This document shows positions 1 through 9,000 of a DNA stretch of 49,774 nucleotides, in pieces. The DNA lies in assembly GCA_964626735.1 (NCBI GenBank), contig CAZVIJ010000005.1, forward strand, positions 1 to 49,774, written 5' to 3'. Every line of letters begins with the position of its first letter. Within the stretch, counting starts at the first letter, position 1. Source of the stretch: CAZVIJ01 sp964626735. GTDB lineage: Bacteria > Patescibacteriota > Dojkabacteria > JAOAGR01. The notes beneath the pieces were generated by a model, which was not told where the DNA came from, searched no databases, and saw only the letters and a program-made list of their open reading frames with translations. Both the position numbers and the translations under genes were made by a program.

Positions 1-727
1 GTTTTAAATCTTCGTGGTTGAACGTGAACCAATCGGGGATTTCAGGCTTGTACGGATCTTCGTCTTCAATTACGGCAATAAGGTTTACCAGCTCCTTTAC
101 TTCGCCAACCTTGATAATCCCCTTCTTTGAGCCGAATTTCATGACGTGCCGAAGCAGCTGAGGCCAAGCATGGCGTATCGTATCGGCGCGTACGACATAC
201 GCCGACTTTTCGGATGAGAACTTATCGGCAACGGGCGGTTCTGGCTCGGGGAATATTTCGGGTTCTCCCCATGGCCGAATATCCGAGTCCGGCCGGGTAA
301 CTTGGTCGATTTGTTCCTGTATTTTCGCGAACGCGGAATTTCCCACCATGTTGATATATCGCACATTCTTCCGAAACCGTTCGATTGCTGCTTTCTCTAT
401 TTCCACATCGACCAGCGCTTTCTCCACTTCGATAACGTTATTCGACTCGTCGATTCCTTTATCGATAAGGTTCATTAGCGCTTCCGCACTTCCCGACAGG
501 TTCGCTCCGCAGATTATAATCGTGTCGATAATCGGGTTAGCGAGAATATTCCGTACGATGAAGTTAATGCCGCGTTTGGAATAGAGCTGGCCGGCTAGAG
601 AGAATGAATCTTGATTGAGCTTTGGTACGATCGCTTGCACCGGTGTCCATAGCGTAACGACGCCAACATTCGATTTGAGATTTCCTTTATGAAGCTTATC
701 TCGATAATACAGGGGCCACGTATCCAT
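1..727 (-). CDS. Archaeal-type thymidylate synthase with MtrA-like N-terminal domain (partial, C-terminus outside window)
   Basis: The 5' 242 codons of a gene leaving the window at base 1; the ATG is at 725-727. Residues about 35-90 (ILANPIIDTIIICGANLSGS) resemble the MtrA-like module that some archaeal and CPR thymidylate synthases carry in front of the catalytic domain. A Pro/Glu-rich linker follows. From about residue 185 (VVRADTIRHAWPQLL, then VKELVNLIAVIEDEDP) it resembles the start of archaeal ThyA, which methylates dUMP to dTMP. The catalytic Cys region lies beyond the window edge, so the call rests on N-terminal similarity only. The deaminase two genes away could supply dUMP. A different MtrA-like fusion is possible. 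Confidence 0.6.
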   Translation of the reverse strand, partial: MDTWPLYYRDKLHKGNLKSNVGVVTLWTPVQAIVPKLNQDSFSLAGQLYSKRGINFIVRNILANPIIDTIIICGANLSGSAEALMNLIDKGIDESNNVIEVEKALVDVEIEKAAIERFRKNVRYINMVGNSAFAKIQEQIDQVTRPDSDIRPWGEPEIFPEPEPPVADKFSSEKSAYVVRADTIRHAWPQLLRHVMKFGSKKGIIKVGEVKELVNLIAVIEDEDPYKPEIPDWFTFNHEDLK

Positions 728-778
728 TATGGAATTTTACAAGATTGCTTTTTAAAACTCACGTATCATAATAGGTGT

Positions 779-1096
779 ATGAAACTAATATATGTTACGC
801 TCAATGACGAGCAGGAAGCTCGAAAGATTTCCATCAAGCTTCTCAAGGCCGAACTTGCGAACTGCACGAATTGGTTTCCTATAACCTGCATGTACAACTG
901 GGAAAATAAGGTGACCGAAGAGCCGGAAGTCGTTCTCGTAATCAAAACAATCGAGGAAAAGTTCGACGAAATCGTTGAAGTTATCAAGTCCGAAATCGAC
1001 TTCACGAATTGTATAGCCCAGCTGAATGTCGAGCGATGCAACGACGATTTCAAGGAGTGGCTGCATGGAATCGTTCGCCACGACTCTAATGAGTAA
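779..1096 (+). CDS. cutA: CutA1-family divalent-cation tolerance protein
   Basis: A 105-residue protein of normal CutA1 length. It carries the family signature around NCTNWFPITCMYNWENKV and the following EVVLVIKT strand, typical of the trimeric PII-like ferredoxin fold. CutA was linked genetically to copper tolerance; its biochemical role is unsettled. An upstream in-frame ATG at 689 is rejected: a CATAAT -10 box (767-772) and a TTGCTT -35 box (745-750, 16-base spacer) place the transcript start at about 779, on the ATG itself. The gene is alone on its strand between two minus-strand genes. Confidence 0.9.
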   Translation: MKLIYVTLNDEQEARKISIKLLKAELANCTNWFPITCMYNWENKVTEEPEVVLVIKTIEEKFDEIVEVIKSEIDFTNCIAQLNVERCNDDFKEWLHGIVRHDSNE

Positions 1097-1114
1097 TCGA
1101 TGCTATGAGTAAGA

Positions 1115-2071
1115 TTATGCAACGACTCTCCTGATCTTTTTCCCCATCGATTCGAATAGCTTAAAGGAATAGCCTTCCGAGTGATCATGGGTATACACGA
1201 TTTCCTCGATATCGGTGAGGGCCAAAAGTTTAGCGCATGTTGGGCATGGCATGAGATTTACGTATAACGTCGTGCCTTTAAGCGACGCTCCTCTTCTCAG
1301 CATTTTTTCGATGACTACCATCTCGGCATGGATCGTATCGTAATTGTTCAAATCATTGGGTGGCGTATAGAACTTTTCCCTGAGCGATCCGTGATGCATC
1401 GCAAAGGTTTCGTACGGGAGCACCATATTGTGCCCTGTCTCGACTACGCGGCCCTCAATTGCGAGGACGCAGCCCGTTTGCCACGTATAGTCGTATGATC
1501 GTGCGGAGACTGCCGCGGCAAGCCCTATCAATTCCACCTCGCTGTACCGTTTAGAGTTATCGAACTTCGTTGACTGAGCAATTTTCTCTACCATCGATGC
1601 TTCGAACGATTTTGCCTCGTCATCGCTCGAGAATGGCGAAATGAGCTTGTACTTCGTGCGCTTGCGGGCAAGCTCGGTGAAAACCTTCGTAGTATGGAAG
1701 ACAAATTTCCACGATCCGTTGATGAATAGCGCTTGCGCGAAGTCGATCTTATCCAAGATGTAGGGAAGTTCACTTTGGCTATATTCGATACTATCGATAG
1801 GGTTTGGAAGTTTCATCGTCGCGACTTTACCGAGAACCTGGCTTAGTTTGCTCGGAGACAATGTCCTGAATTGGGGCTGTCCCGAAAACCCTTCGATATA
1901 ACTATCCGTAAGCGTTCCCCAAAGGATCGGTCCTTTGTTGATGTATTCTTTTATTATTTGGCCTATTCTCTTCGGCGAGATCTCGCGCGAGCCCGCGACG
2001 AAAACCAGTCCGTCCTTTTTAAGCGCCGACTTGTCTTTAAACGCAATATCAGACCATTGGTATGTTGTCAT
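1115..2071 (-). CDS. Two-domain cytidine/dCMP deaminase-family protein
   Basis: 318 residues. The C-terminal 140 residues form a zinc-dependent deaminase domain with HAE at 248-250 (His ligand and catalytic Glu) and PCPTC at 275-279 (two Cys ligands), as in dCMP and ComE-type deaminases. The N-terminal 170 residues, beginning LVFVAGSRE and containing ILWGTLTDSYIEGF, match no family I recognise. dCMP deamination would give dUMP for the thymidylate synthase encoded nearby; this is inference from context. The gene overlaps the upstream HIT gene by 23 bases, so the two are probably cotranscribed. Cytidine, a modified nucleotide or RNA are alternative substrates. Confidence 0.75.
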   Translation of the reverse strand: MTTYQWSDIAFKDKSALKKDGLVFVAGSREISPKRIGQIIKEYINKGPILWGTLTDSYIEGFSGQPQFRTLSPSKLSQVLGKVATMKLPNPIDSIEYSQSELPYILDKIDFAQALFINGSWKFVFHTTKVFTELARKRTKYKLISPFSSDDEAKSFEASMVEKIAQSTKFDNSKRYSEVELIGLAAAVSARSYDYTWQTGCVLAIEGRVVETGHNMVLPYETFAMHHGSLREKFYTPPNDLNNYDTIHAEMVVIEKMLRRGASLKGTTLYVNLMPCPTCAKLLALTDIEEIVYTHDHSEGYSFKLFESMGKKIRRVVA

Positions 2072-2582
2072 TGGATTGATACTTCTTCGTGTATTTGCCG
2101 GATAGCTTCTCTATTTCCTTATGCATCTTTTGGTAAATGGCGGCATTTTCTAAAGGGGTGTACTTCAATTCCCTGAAATTCCAGACACATAGATCGGCTT
2201 CGTCGAATGGAATAAACTGCGCGTGCAGATGATCGCTTACGCTCATTTGCGCCTTCGTTCCCCCTTCGCGGATAACGGTCCACATTCCCCCGATACCATG
2301 CGCCTGCTTGATAATTTTCTTGGCTATATAGGCGAACTTGCGGATCGTTTGCCATTCTTCAGCGGTCAGTTCCTTGGGCGACGAAACATGTCTTCGGGGG
2401 ATTGCCATCAGTTGGCCATCGATATAGGGATATAGATTGACGGTCAGTACGATTCCGTTTTCCTCGCGTATGATGTACTTCTCCTTAAGGTCGCAAAAGA
2501 CGCACTTGCCCGTATTCTGCCAAATTGTGGTGTATTCTCCCGATGTGCGAGCTCGTTTCATTAATTCCTGGTCGCTATCCAT
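2049..2582 (-). CDS. HIT-superfamily nucleotide-binding protein with HxHxQ motif
   Basis: 177 residues from the ATG at 2580-2582. CVFC at 27-30 looks like half of the zinc site seen in many HIT proteins. The active-site motif is HLHAQ at 118-122. The last triad position is Gln, as in the GalT and Ap4A-phosphorylase branches, where the middle His carries a nucleotidyl intermediate. This favours a transferase or phosphorylase over a plain hydrolase, but the substrate cannot be read from sequence. A TTG start at 2588 is unlikely because a TATACT -10 box at 2592-2597 puts transcription start at about 2585. Leads an overlapping pair with the deaminase. Confidence 0.85.
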   Translation of the reverse strand: MDSDQELMKRARTSGEYTTIWQNTGKCVFCDLKEKYIIREENGIVLTVNLYPYIDGQLMAIPRRHVSSPKELTAEEWQTIRKFAYIAKKIIKQAHGIGGMWTVIREGGTKAQMSVSDHLHAQFIPFDEADLCVWNFRELKYTPLENAAIYQKMHKEIEKLSGKYTKKYQSNDNIPMV

Positions 2583-2604
2583 GTGCAACGCAGTATAGCA
2601 AAAT

Positions 2605-3552
2605 TCAGTTTTGGGTTACGCCCCTGAGATCTTTCAGAGAAATTACCGGGTTGCCGGGTTTCTCGTCGTTGTAGCTGAAATCCTTAGTCCTATTCGGTAC
2701 TCGAGGCTGCTCGACGCTCAGCTCCGGACTCATCACCAGCTGCTGTGGAGTCGCCTGTGACTTTGTTTTCTTCATGAAGCGCCTCTTCATCTTCCCGAGC
2801 GTTTGGTCGGAGTAGTCCATGACATAGTTGTCGTCGTACTCGCTTGCTGTTTGCCGATCGCTTTCAGGCGATTTGATGAAGAATTTCCTGATGTTGAATA
2901 CGAAAAACGAGACGATAAAGAGGAGGAACGATGTGGTCACCGGGAGGCTCTTGAAGAACGGCACGCTCGACTCGACCACGAGCAGGAGTACGCAGATGCC
3001 CACAATCGCAAGGGCGATCATGTTCGCTTTCTTCACGACCACACTTTTTTTTCGGTGCGTTAGCGTATACAGACCGCCATACACGAAACTGAGGGCATAG
3101 AGGATGAAGCTTGAAACAGTCGATATGCCTTCGTGCGGTCGAGAAATTTCCATAATGCAGAATATGAAGAATAAGAAGATTACTCCCACGTTTACCCAAA
3201 CTTCAGCGTAGATATCGTGCACGAATTTATTTTGCTTGAACAATATAGCCGCGTCCTTAGAGACAAATTGGTTGAGAATCTCGATGGCGAATTTTATTCC
3301 GAGGCCTACGCCGAGAATGAGAATGCTGCACACGAACGATACCCACAAAAGGGTTTGCGATATTATGAAGCTTTGATACTCACCCTGCCTGAAATAGAGC
3401 GAATTGAATAAATACGCGATTACGAACGCTAATCCGAGGATCTCCAGGAAGTATGCGCGGGGGCTTTGGAATCGCTTGTTTTTGCTGAAAAGATGTAATA
3501 GGGCCTTTACCACTGTGTAGAGGTAAAGGCCTATTATTAGAGTGTACTCCAT
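2605..3552 (-). CDS. Polytopic membrane protein of unknown function
   Basis: 315 residues. About seven hydrophobic segments fill residues 1-225, including GLAFVIAYLFNSLYF, VGVIFLFFIFCIM and MIALAIVGICVLLLVVESS. A hydrophilic, probably cytoplasmic tail of about 90 residues follows, rich in charged residues, Pro and Gln. No catalytic motif or known family was recognised. The start lies 10 bases downstream of the stop of the large surface protein at 3563-6877, so the two are probably cotranscribed and may work together at the envelope. It ends about 20 bases before the HIT gene promoter. Confidence 0.7.
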   Translation of the reverse strand: MEYTLIIGLYLYTVVKALLHLFSKNKRFQSPRAYFLEILGLAFVIAYLFNSLYFRQGEYQSFIISQTLLWVSFVCSILILGVGLGIKFAIEILNQFVSKDAAILFKQNKFVHDIYAEVWVNVGVIFLFFIFCIMEISRPHEGISTVSSFILYALSFVYGGLYTLTHRKKSVVVKKANMIALAIVGICVLLLVVESSVPFFKSLPVTTSFLLFIVSFFVFNIRKFFIKSPESDRQTASEYDDNYVMDYSDQTLGKMKRRFMKKTKSQATPQQLVMSPELSVEQPRVPNRTKDFSYNDEKPGNPVISLKDLRGVTQN

Positions 3553-3562
3553 GTTTGGGCGG

Positions 3563-6500
3563 CTATTTATTCTTGATCTTGCTTACGATATCACTGATCT
3601 TATCATTTAAAGTACCGCTCTGGTTACCGAGAGTGCCGGCATGGTGCGATCGCATCGCGGGCTGCCTTACACCCTTTCTTCGTACGGTCATGTACGCAAC
3701 TCCTGCCAAACCGATGAGGAAGATTCCCATGTACTTCACGACATCTTTCGATGACAGACCGGTTGCCGGCGTCGTCGTAATCTTAACGGTTGCATGAGCG
3801 CATCCTCCTGCCGGCGTCATCAAGCAAATCGTATTCGGGTAATCACCCGTAGTATTGGATGCCGTCATTTGGTACGTAATGGTCATTTGCTGAGTCGGGC
3901 TCAAGGTTACCTGCTCGCCTGATGCGAATGTCCATGTCATCTTGCCTGCGTCTATCGTCGGTTCCTTCTTGAAGGTCGTGCCGTCCGGCTTCGTGAATGT
4001 TGCCGTATCGGTTACGTAGGTGAACTCGTCTGCATAGTCGTCTTCTATTTGAACAATCGGCGCTGCATACGATCCGTTATTGGTAATAACCGAGGTATAG
4101 GTGATCTTGGCGCCGGGGGAAGCAACCGTCGGATTAGCCTGCTTGGTAATCGTAAACTCTTCCTTGCACTGGTTGTTAAGAACTGTTACGTCAACTTCAT
4201 ACGTCGGTGCAGAATATGTTGGACTCGTGCTGAGTGCCGTTACGTTATTCGTTACGACTTCCGCGCAGTTGTTGTTGCCGGTGAAGAAGTCAGACTTCAC
4301 CGTTGCGAGGAACGAATAGGTTCTCGTTTCTCCCGCAGGTACCGGATTTGTCTGTCCCGTCGATGCCGGATTCCAGGTAATCACATTATTCGATCTCGTA
4401 CCGCCGTTGCTGATGCTCGTGATATCGAACTTGCTGAAGAAGACTGGATCGAGCGTGTCGGTTATCGTGACGTTCGCGAGGTCGATTTGGCTTCCCGAGG
4501 TATTCGTGAACGTTACCTTGTAAGCGAAGGTATCTCCCGGCTTTACGACATTGACCGGATTAGCCATCTGCTGGTCGAGCGCCTGCTTGGTCACCGTAAA
4601 CGATGGGGTCGCAGTGAATACATCCTTATGGTCGCAGATGAAGTACCTGTCGGTTCCGCTGTCGTACTGTCCGTTATTGTTGACATCGCTGTACATACAT
4701 ACGGTGTTTCTCAACGTAGGCGTATTGGTGAAGTTGAGGATATCAACCGTAATGTTGCCGGTGTACTTTTCGCCTGGTTGGAAGTGAGCGACTTTGGTCC
4801 ACGTGACTTTCTTGGTTCCCGATGCATATGGGCCGTTGCCGGACGGAGTTGCTGGCGCGATTGGATTCGGCGTCGAGGTTGCCGTACCGCTTGCGATCTT
4901 CGCCGCCGTCAGGTCGGTCGCGTTGGTGATATCTCCAAATGCTGGGCTCACCGGAGCATTGGCATTCGTAGGATCGAATGCGGTCAGCTCGTCGTAAATC
5001 ACTACGTTGTCCAGAACGTTATTACCTGCGTTTCGTACATCGATATCGTACTTAACGATCGATGAGTTGGTGACCGTATAGTTAGGAGCTGTTCCCAAAA
5101 GTCCGGTCGACTGCCCTGCCCCATTCGGTTCGATTGTCTTCGTGACTTGCGGCAACGGAGTGAAGGTATACGTAAACCTACAGCTCGTCGGCGATGATGC
5201 GAAGTTGCCGTTATTATCAGTTGTCGTACCGACGATATTGAAGGACGAGATGCTGGTAGATGTCGGAACTGCGACTTGGAACGTATTGGTCGTCGTCTGC
5301 GTCTGACGTGCAAATCCCGGAAGGTTCGAATCGATGATGTACTTGACCGGATTACCGCTCGGGTTCGATGCAGTCAACTGTACGTTCAGCGTATCGCCCT
5401 GCTTGATATTCGTATTCGGCGTTACGGTGATGTACGAGCAAACCGGCGGAGGTGTCGTAGGCGTTGGTGTTGCAGTAGGAGTAGCGGTGCTCGTAGGCGT
5501 CGGCGTATTAACCGGGGTCGTCGGCGTTGGAGTGGAGGTCGAGCCGAGAGAGAAGTTAAGGACACATGAGGTAGCTGCATTGGGGAGCGTACCTGACATT
5601 ACCTCTACATAAGCCTTGTAATCAGGTCCAGTACCCAGATGCAATCCTGCCGGAAGCGTGAATGTTTGGTTGCATTGTCCTGAGCCTGCTGCACACGACA
5701 TCGTCGATGCGAACGTATTGTAGTAGTTGGTTGCGTGGTTCGTATTCTCGACATGGATTCGGTACGAGTACGATCCGTTCGATCCCTTAGTCGTCGTCGC
5801 GGTGAATGTCGGGGTATCGCCAACGTTGTATACCGTCTGGTTCGAGGTCAAGCTATTGCAGACCGGGTTCGTTCCTGATGGAGGTCGGGTTGCCGTAGGA
5901 GTCGAGCCTGTAGGAGTTGTTGTCGGAACGCCTTGGGAAGGAGTTGGAGATACGGTCGAAGGGCATCGGTATGGGTTGCTGCAGGTCGTATCGGAGAATT
6001 TACCGCCCTCGGGGTGCTTGCTGCAGTCAGCACCGCAATCTAGCGCACCGTAGGTTCTCTTACCGTATCGATATGACTTGCCGTTAACCGTGATAGTTGT
6101 AATTTCGTTCTTGCAGTAACACATCTCATTTACCTTCGGATCGCAGCCTCCTTTGAAGCTTGCCTTTGCACATTTGCCACCACCAGCTTCGTATCGGCAG
6201 TCTGAGCCAGGTACCAAATCCCACTCACTCAAAGGTGGAATGGTAGGAGTGATGACAGAAGTAACGCCACTGCTTCGGGCGCAAATCCAGCCGCCTGAAG
6301 TACACGTATATTGGCCTTGGAATTGATCAGAACCTTGCGATGTACATGAGCCACACTGAGTATTCAAACCAGCCAATCCGCTTCCGCATCCGGGAGCTTG
6401 GCTTCTATCGCAGGTAGGACCGGTTGGGGTCGTACCGCCGGAGACGGGAATACACTTAACATTTCGCGCTTCGCAGTTTCCGGGCGACTCGTTACAGCCA

Positions 6501-6877
6501 ACGCCTTTCTTACAATAAACGTCGAATTCATGCTGCTGGCTTGCGCATTCGAGCCCTTTCTCAGTTCTATGTCGACAATATTCATAACCGGTCGAACCAC
6601 CTGATGGACACTCGCCGGCACCAGAACACGTACCGTTATTGCACTTTCCGTGCACATCCCACGAACCGTTACCGTCGCAGTCCTTGCCGCAGATCGCGCC
6701 GTTATTGCTGCCGTCCGGATTGCAGCCGTAGTTGGCGCTCGATGGTGTAGGATTTACATTTTGCTTCCTCTGCAGGCTAACCGCAGTAGCGATCGCCAAT
6801 CCTGCAAGGAGCAGCGTCATCAGCAACAGGAAATATGTTACTAGACGGGGATTTTTGAATAACTTAAGACGTGTCAT
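3563..6877 (-). CDS. Large Cys-rich, DUF11-type cell-surface protein
   Basis: 1104 residues. Order: a signal or anchor helix (about 11-34); a Cys-rich region with 27 cysteines (about 52-310); Thr/Pro stalks including a run of TPT repeats near 450-490; then several beta-sandwich repeats of the DUF11 type (GDTFAYKVTFTNTSGSQIDL, PGAKITYTSVITNNGSYAAP) to about 1030; TPATG at 1036-1040; a membrane helix (about 1048-1064); a basic RRK and a 40-residue tail. TPATG plus helix plus basic residues resembles a sortase signal, although the tail is longer than usual. Probably exposed and disulfide-stabilised. Long plus-strand ORFs inside it are shadows. Confidence 0.85.
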   Translation of the reverse strand: MTRLKLFKNPRLVTYFLLLMTLLLAGLAIATAVSLQRKQNVNPTPSSANYGCNPDGSNNGAICGKDCDGNGSWDVHGKCNNGTCSGAGECPSGGSTGYEYCRHRTEKGLECASQQHEFDVYCKKGVGCNESPGNCEARNVKCIPVSGGTTPTGPTCDRSQAPGCGSGLAGLNTQCGSCTSQGSDQFQGQYTCTSGGWICARSSGVTSVITPTIPPLSEWDLVPGSDCRYEAGGGKCAKASFKGGCDPKVNEMCYCKNEITTITVNGKSYRYGKRTYGALDCGADCSKHPEGGKFSDTTCSNPYRCPSTVSPTPSQGVPTTTPTGSTPTATRPPSGTNPVCNSLTSNQTVYNVGDTPTFTATTTKGSNGSYSYRIHVENTNHATNYYNTFASTMSCAAGSGQCNQTFTLPAGLHLGTGPDYKAYVEVMSGTLPNAATSCVLNFSLGSTSTPTPTTPVNTPTPTSTATPTATPTPTTPPPVCSYITVTPNTNIKQGDTLNVQLTASNPSGNPVKYIIDSNLPGFARQTQTTTNTFQVAVPTSTSISSFNIVGTTTDNNGNFASSPTSCRFTYTFTPLPQVTKTIEPNGAGQSTGLLGTAPNYTVTNSSIVKYDIDVRNAGNNVLDNVVIYDELTAFDPTNANAPVSPAFGDITNATDLTAAKIASGTATSTPNPIAPATPSGNGPYASGTKKVTWTKVAHFQPGEKYTGNITVDILNFTNTPTLRNTVCMYSDVNNNGQYDSGTDRYFICDHKDVFTATPSFTVTKQALDQQMANPVNVVKPGDTFAYKVTFTNTSGSQIDLANVTITDTLDPVFFSKFDITSISNGGTRSNNVITWNPASTGQTNPVPAGETRTYSFLATVKSDFFTGNNNCAEVVTNNVTALSTSPTYSAPTYEVDVTVLNNQCKEEFTITKQANPTVASPGAKITYTSVITNNGSYAAPIVQIEDDYADEFTYVTDTATFTKPDGTTFKKEPTIDAGKMTWTFASGEQVTLSPTQQMTITYQMTASNTTGDYPNTICLMTPAGGCAHATVKITTTPATGLSSKDVVKYMGIFLIGLAGVAYMTVRRKGVRQPAMRSHHAGTLGNQSGTLNDKISDIVSKIKNK

Positions 6878-6953
6878 ATTAGTGGCCTAATTTTTGTACA
6901 TATCAAATTAACAAATGGCATGCTTTAAATCAACACACAAGCAACAACTCAAC

Positions 6954-6981
6954 AAAAAGGACCTATCGTTTCGATAGGTCC
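6954..6981 (-). terminator. Rho-independent terminator of the 562-residue surface protein gene
   Basis: Perfect 10-bp stem GGACCTATCG/CGATAGGTCC (959-968 with 972-981 within 6900s) closed by a 3-base loop. On the minus strand it is followed by five T. It sits just after the stop codon of the gene at 7007-8695 and separates it from the surface gene at 3563-6877. Confidence 0.85.
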
Positions 6982-7006
6982 ATCAGGGTTTTCAATAGAT
7001 AACATA

Positions 7007-8695
7007 CTACTCGTTCGTGAATTTTTCTCCGTCTGCGTTTGAATCTGGCTTCTTGTCGATATTCTCTACATCCAGCTCTCGCCTGCGTAACGCGTTGTGC
7101 GGATCGACAACGGTGCCGTCTGGCAAATCGAGCGTCACCTCGTTCGGATCGGGAATCTTGTATCTGCTCGGATCGAGCGGATCGTTGGAATGCGTTTCAT
7201 TTCTTTGGCCAATCGTGCTTACCGATTCTATAACCGGTTCAAGTTCGAGGTCTTCTTTCTTTTCGTTCCTTCGCTTTCTCGAATACAAGTAGTAGATATA
7301 GCTTCCGATAATCGCCATAATAGCCAACGCTGCGGCCACCAGAGCTAACGTAATGGGATTGTTGAGCAAAGAGATTTCGCTCTTCTTTTCCCCTTCATCG
7401 CCCGCCGTTGCCGTTGGTGTTGCGGTAGCACCATCCTTGTTGTACTTGACCAAGACAACCTTTGAAGTTGTCTCGTCATTCTTGTACTTGGTTGACACTT
7501 CTACTTGCTTGATCGAAGGAAGGTTATCGAGCGTTATCGAAAAAGCCCCCGTCTGCAGGTCGATACCCAATACCTCGTTTACGCTAGTCTTATCGTCTAT
7601 TTTGTAGGTAACCTTGGTAGCGGGATCCGACACCTTCCCTTTCAATGACGTGCTCGCTGAATTCGTTTCTATGATCGCCTGATCAAGTTCGAGCGACGGC
7701 ATCACCGAAGTGCTCGAAAACGCATCTAGATTGACGGTTACCGTACTGAGCGACTTATTCCAAGTCGCTCTACCGTCAATAAGCGACATCGGCTGTCCCT
7801 TTACCTTAATGCGAGGTTCGCTCACGAAAACCATATTCTTGAACGTTACCTTGGCTTTTTTGGTAAGGAAGCCCATATCTTGCGCTACGGTGAGTTTACC
7901 CCATGTAGGCACAATCGACTGATCAAGCTTTGCCAGCTTTCCGACCACATCGGTGCCTGAGAAATCTATTGGTTCTATCCATTCGATGAGGACGTCGGCT
8001 GTTTCCAGGGTAAAGTTCGGAAACGCGGTGATGTTTTGCGTCGTCACTGTTTTAAGGCTAGTCGTCTTACTCCCCGCGAACAAATACTTATCATTCAATT
8101 TAACGATCGATACGGGGGTATCGAGCGCGTTGAGCTTTGGTAACGATTGATCGAATGACGACTTATACGACCCGTCGATATACACATCGGCGCGAAACGT
8201 CTTCATGGTTATTTGAGAACCGCCCTGCAGCCCACGAGGGTCTTTCCAAGTAGTAGGAAGCGTAAATCCGGCTACGAGCCCATTCGGTACGGCGGGATCG
8301 GCGACAACGGTATACGAAACGCTATAGTTCTTCGTTTCGCCGGGGTCGAACGAATTGATAATCCAAGATCGGTTATTGAACCCTGCGGGGAAATCTCCCG
8401 TATCGACCAGCTTATTAAACGAAGGTGAAACATCGGTATTAGTTGCGTCGAGGATGTTTTTGTAGAACGGTATACGCAATTCCAGGTTTTTTATCGTGCT
8501 GTCCGAGTTATTGGTTACCGATATCGCGATCTTAAAAGGATCTGCCGCTTTGACTTCGGATTTATCGACCGACATGCTGACTGAATAGTCAGAACTCCTC
8601 GCATGAGTCTTAATGCTTCCTCCCGGCATAACGATGGATGCGACCAACGCAATCCCGAATATCCTCAATATTTTACTTAGCATACGTGCGTTCAT
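7007..8695 (-). CDS. Membrane-anchored surface protein with Ig-like domains and a domain shared with the 433-residue protein at 34 kb
   Basis: 562 residues. Signal peptide (1-32); an Ig-like DUF11-type domain (about 35-170) beginning SVSMSVDKSEVKAADPFKI; a beta-rich domain with IEWIEPIDFSG at about residues 237-247; a further beta-rich segment to about 420; a short TATPTAT stalk; a membrane helix (about 445-470); and a charged cytoplasmic tail rich in Asp, Glu and Pro. The IEWIEP(I)DFSG domain and what follows align with the protein at 33886-35169. No enzyme motif is visible. Probably an anchored adhesin or scaffold. It has its own terminator at 6954-6981. Confidence 0.8.
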   Translation of the reverse strand: MNARMLSKILRIFGIALVASIVMPGGSIKTHARSSDYSVSMSVDKSEVKAADPFKIAISVTNNSDSTIKNLELRIPFYKNILDATNTDVSPSFNKLVDTGDFPAGFNNRSWIINSFDPGETKNYSVSYTVVADPAVPNGLVAGFTLPTTWKDPRGLQGGSQITMKTFRADVYIDGSYKSSFDQSLPKLNALDTPVSIVKLNDKYLFAGSKTTSLKTVTTQNITAFPNFTLETADVLIEWIEPIDFSGTDVVGKLAKLDQSIVPTWGKLTVAQDMGFLTKKAKVTFKNMVFVSEPRIKVKGQPMSLIDGRATWNKSLSTVTVNLDAFSSTSVMPSLELDQAIIETNSASTSLKGKVSDPATKVTYKIDDKTSVNEVLGIDLQTGAFSITLDNLPSIKQVEVSTKYKNDETTSKVVLVKYNKDGATATPTATAGDEGEKKSEISLLNNPITLALVAAALAIMAIIGSYIYYLYSRKRRNEKKEDLELEPVIESVSTIGQRNETHSNDPLDPSRYKIPDPNEVTLDLPDGTVVDPHNALRRRELDVENIDKKPDSNADGEKFTNE

Positions 8696-8747
8696 GATAC
8701 CAAATTAAATGATCTTAGTATTTACTTATGAAATTGGGGGGACACGA

Positions 8748-8777
8748 TTGCCAAAACATCGATAAGTATAGTATTAT
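8748..8777 (+). promoter_or_regulatory. Promoter of tRNA-Val
   Basis: TTGCCA (8748-8753), an 18-base spacer and TATTAT (8772-8777) place transcription start about 11 bases before the mature tRNA 5' end. Confidence 0.55.
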
Positions 8778-8794
8778 CTTCTGTCTTACGGTGA

Positions 8795-8871
8795 GGGTTC
8801 ATAGCTCAGCTGGTTAGAGCGCTACTATGACACGGTAGAGGTCACTGGTTCGAATCCAGTTGAACCCACCA
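8795..8871 (+). tRNA. tRNA-Val (anticodon GAC)
   Basis: Full cloverleaf: acceptor GGGTTCA/TGAACCC (8795-8801 with 8861-8867), D arm, anticodon stem CTACT/GGTAG (8822-8826 with 8834-8838) with loop ATGACAC, so anticodon GAC at 8829-8831. The T arm is ACTGG-TTCGAAT-CCAGT, the discriminator is A and CCA is encoded (8869-8871). It reads GUC and GUU valine codons. It is a single-gene unit between its promoter and a strong terminator. Confidence 0.94.
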
Positions 8872-8873
8872 GT

Positions 8874-8922
8874 AAAAGTCCGGTTCAGCACTTTGTATTA
8901 GAATGTTGAACCGGACTTTTTT
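8874..8922 (+). terminator. Terminator after tRNA-Val, probably bidirectional
   Basis: A perfect 14-bp stem (8874-8887 with 8907-8920, core GTCCGGTTCA/TGAACCGGAC) with a 19-base loop and a following T run. The A run at the left arm would give a U tail on the minus strand, so it may also end the gene at 9001-12501. Confidence 0.88.
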
Positions 8923-9000
8923 GTATGAAAGAAAAACCTCCTGTTCGGAGGATTACGATTGTTAGGAATTTTTACGAGAGTTTCAGAAAAAGCGATGTGC

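Noticed and set aside
4049..5065. 338-codon plus-strand ORF
   Set aside because: It lies fully inside the 1104-residue surface gene on the opposite strand, is Arg-rich and shows no domain; it is a shadow.
7007..8695. Cohesin domain as partner for the dockerin
   Set aside because: The N-terminal Ig-like domain fits DUF11-type repeats better, and no cohesin signature could be traced.
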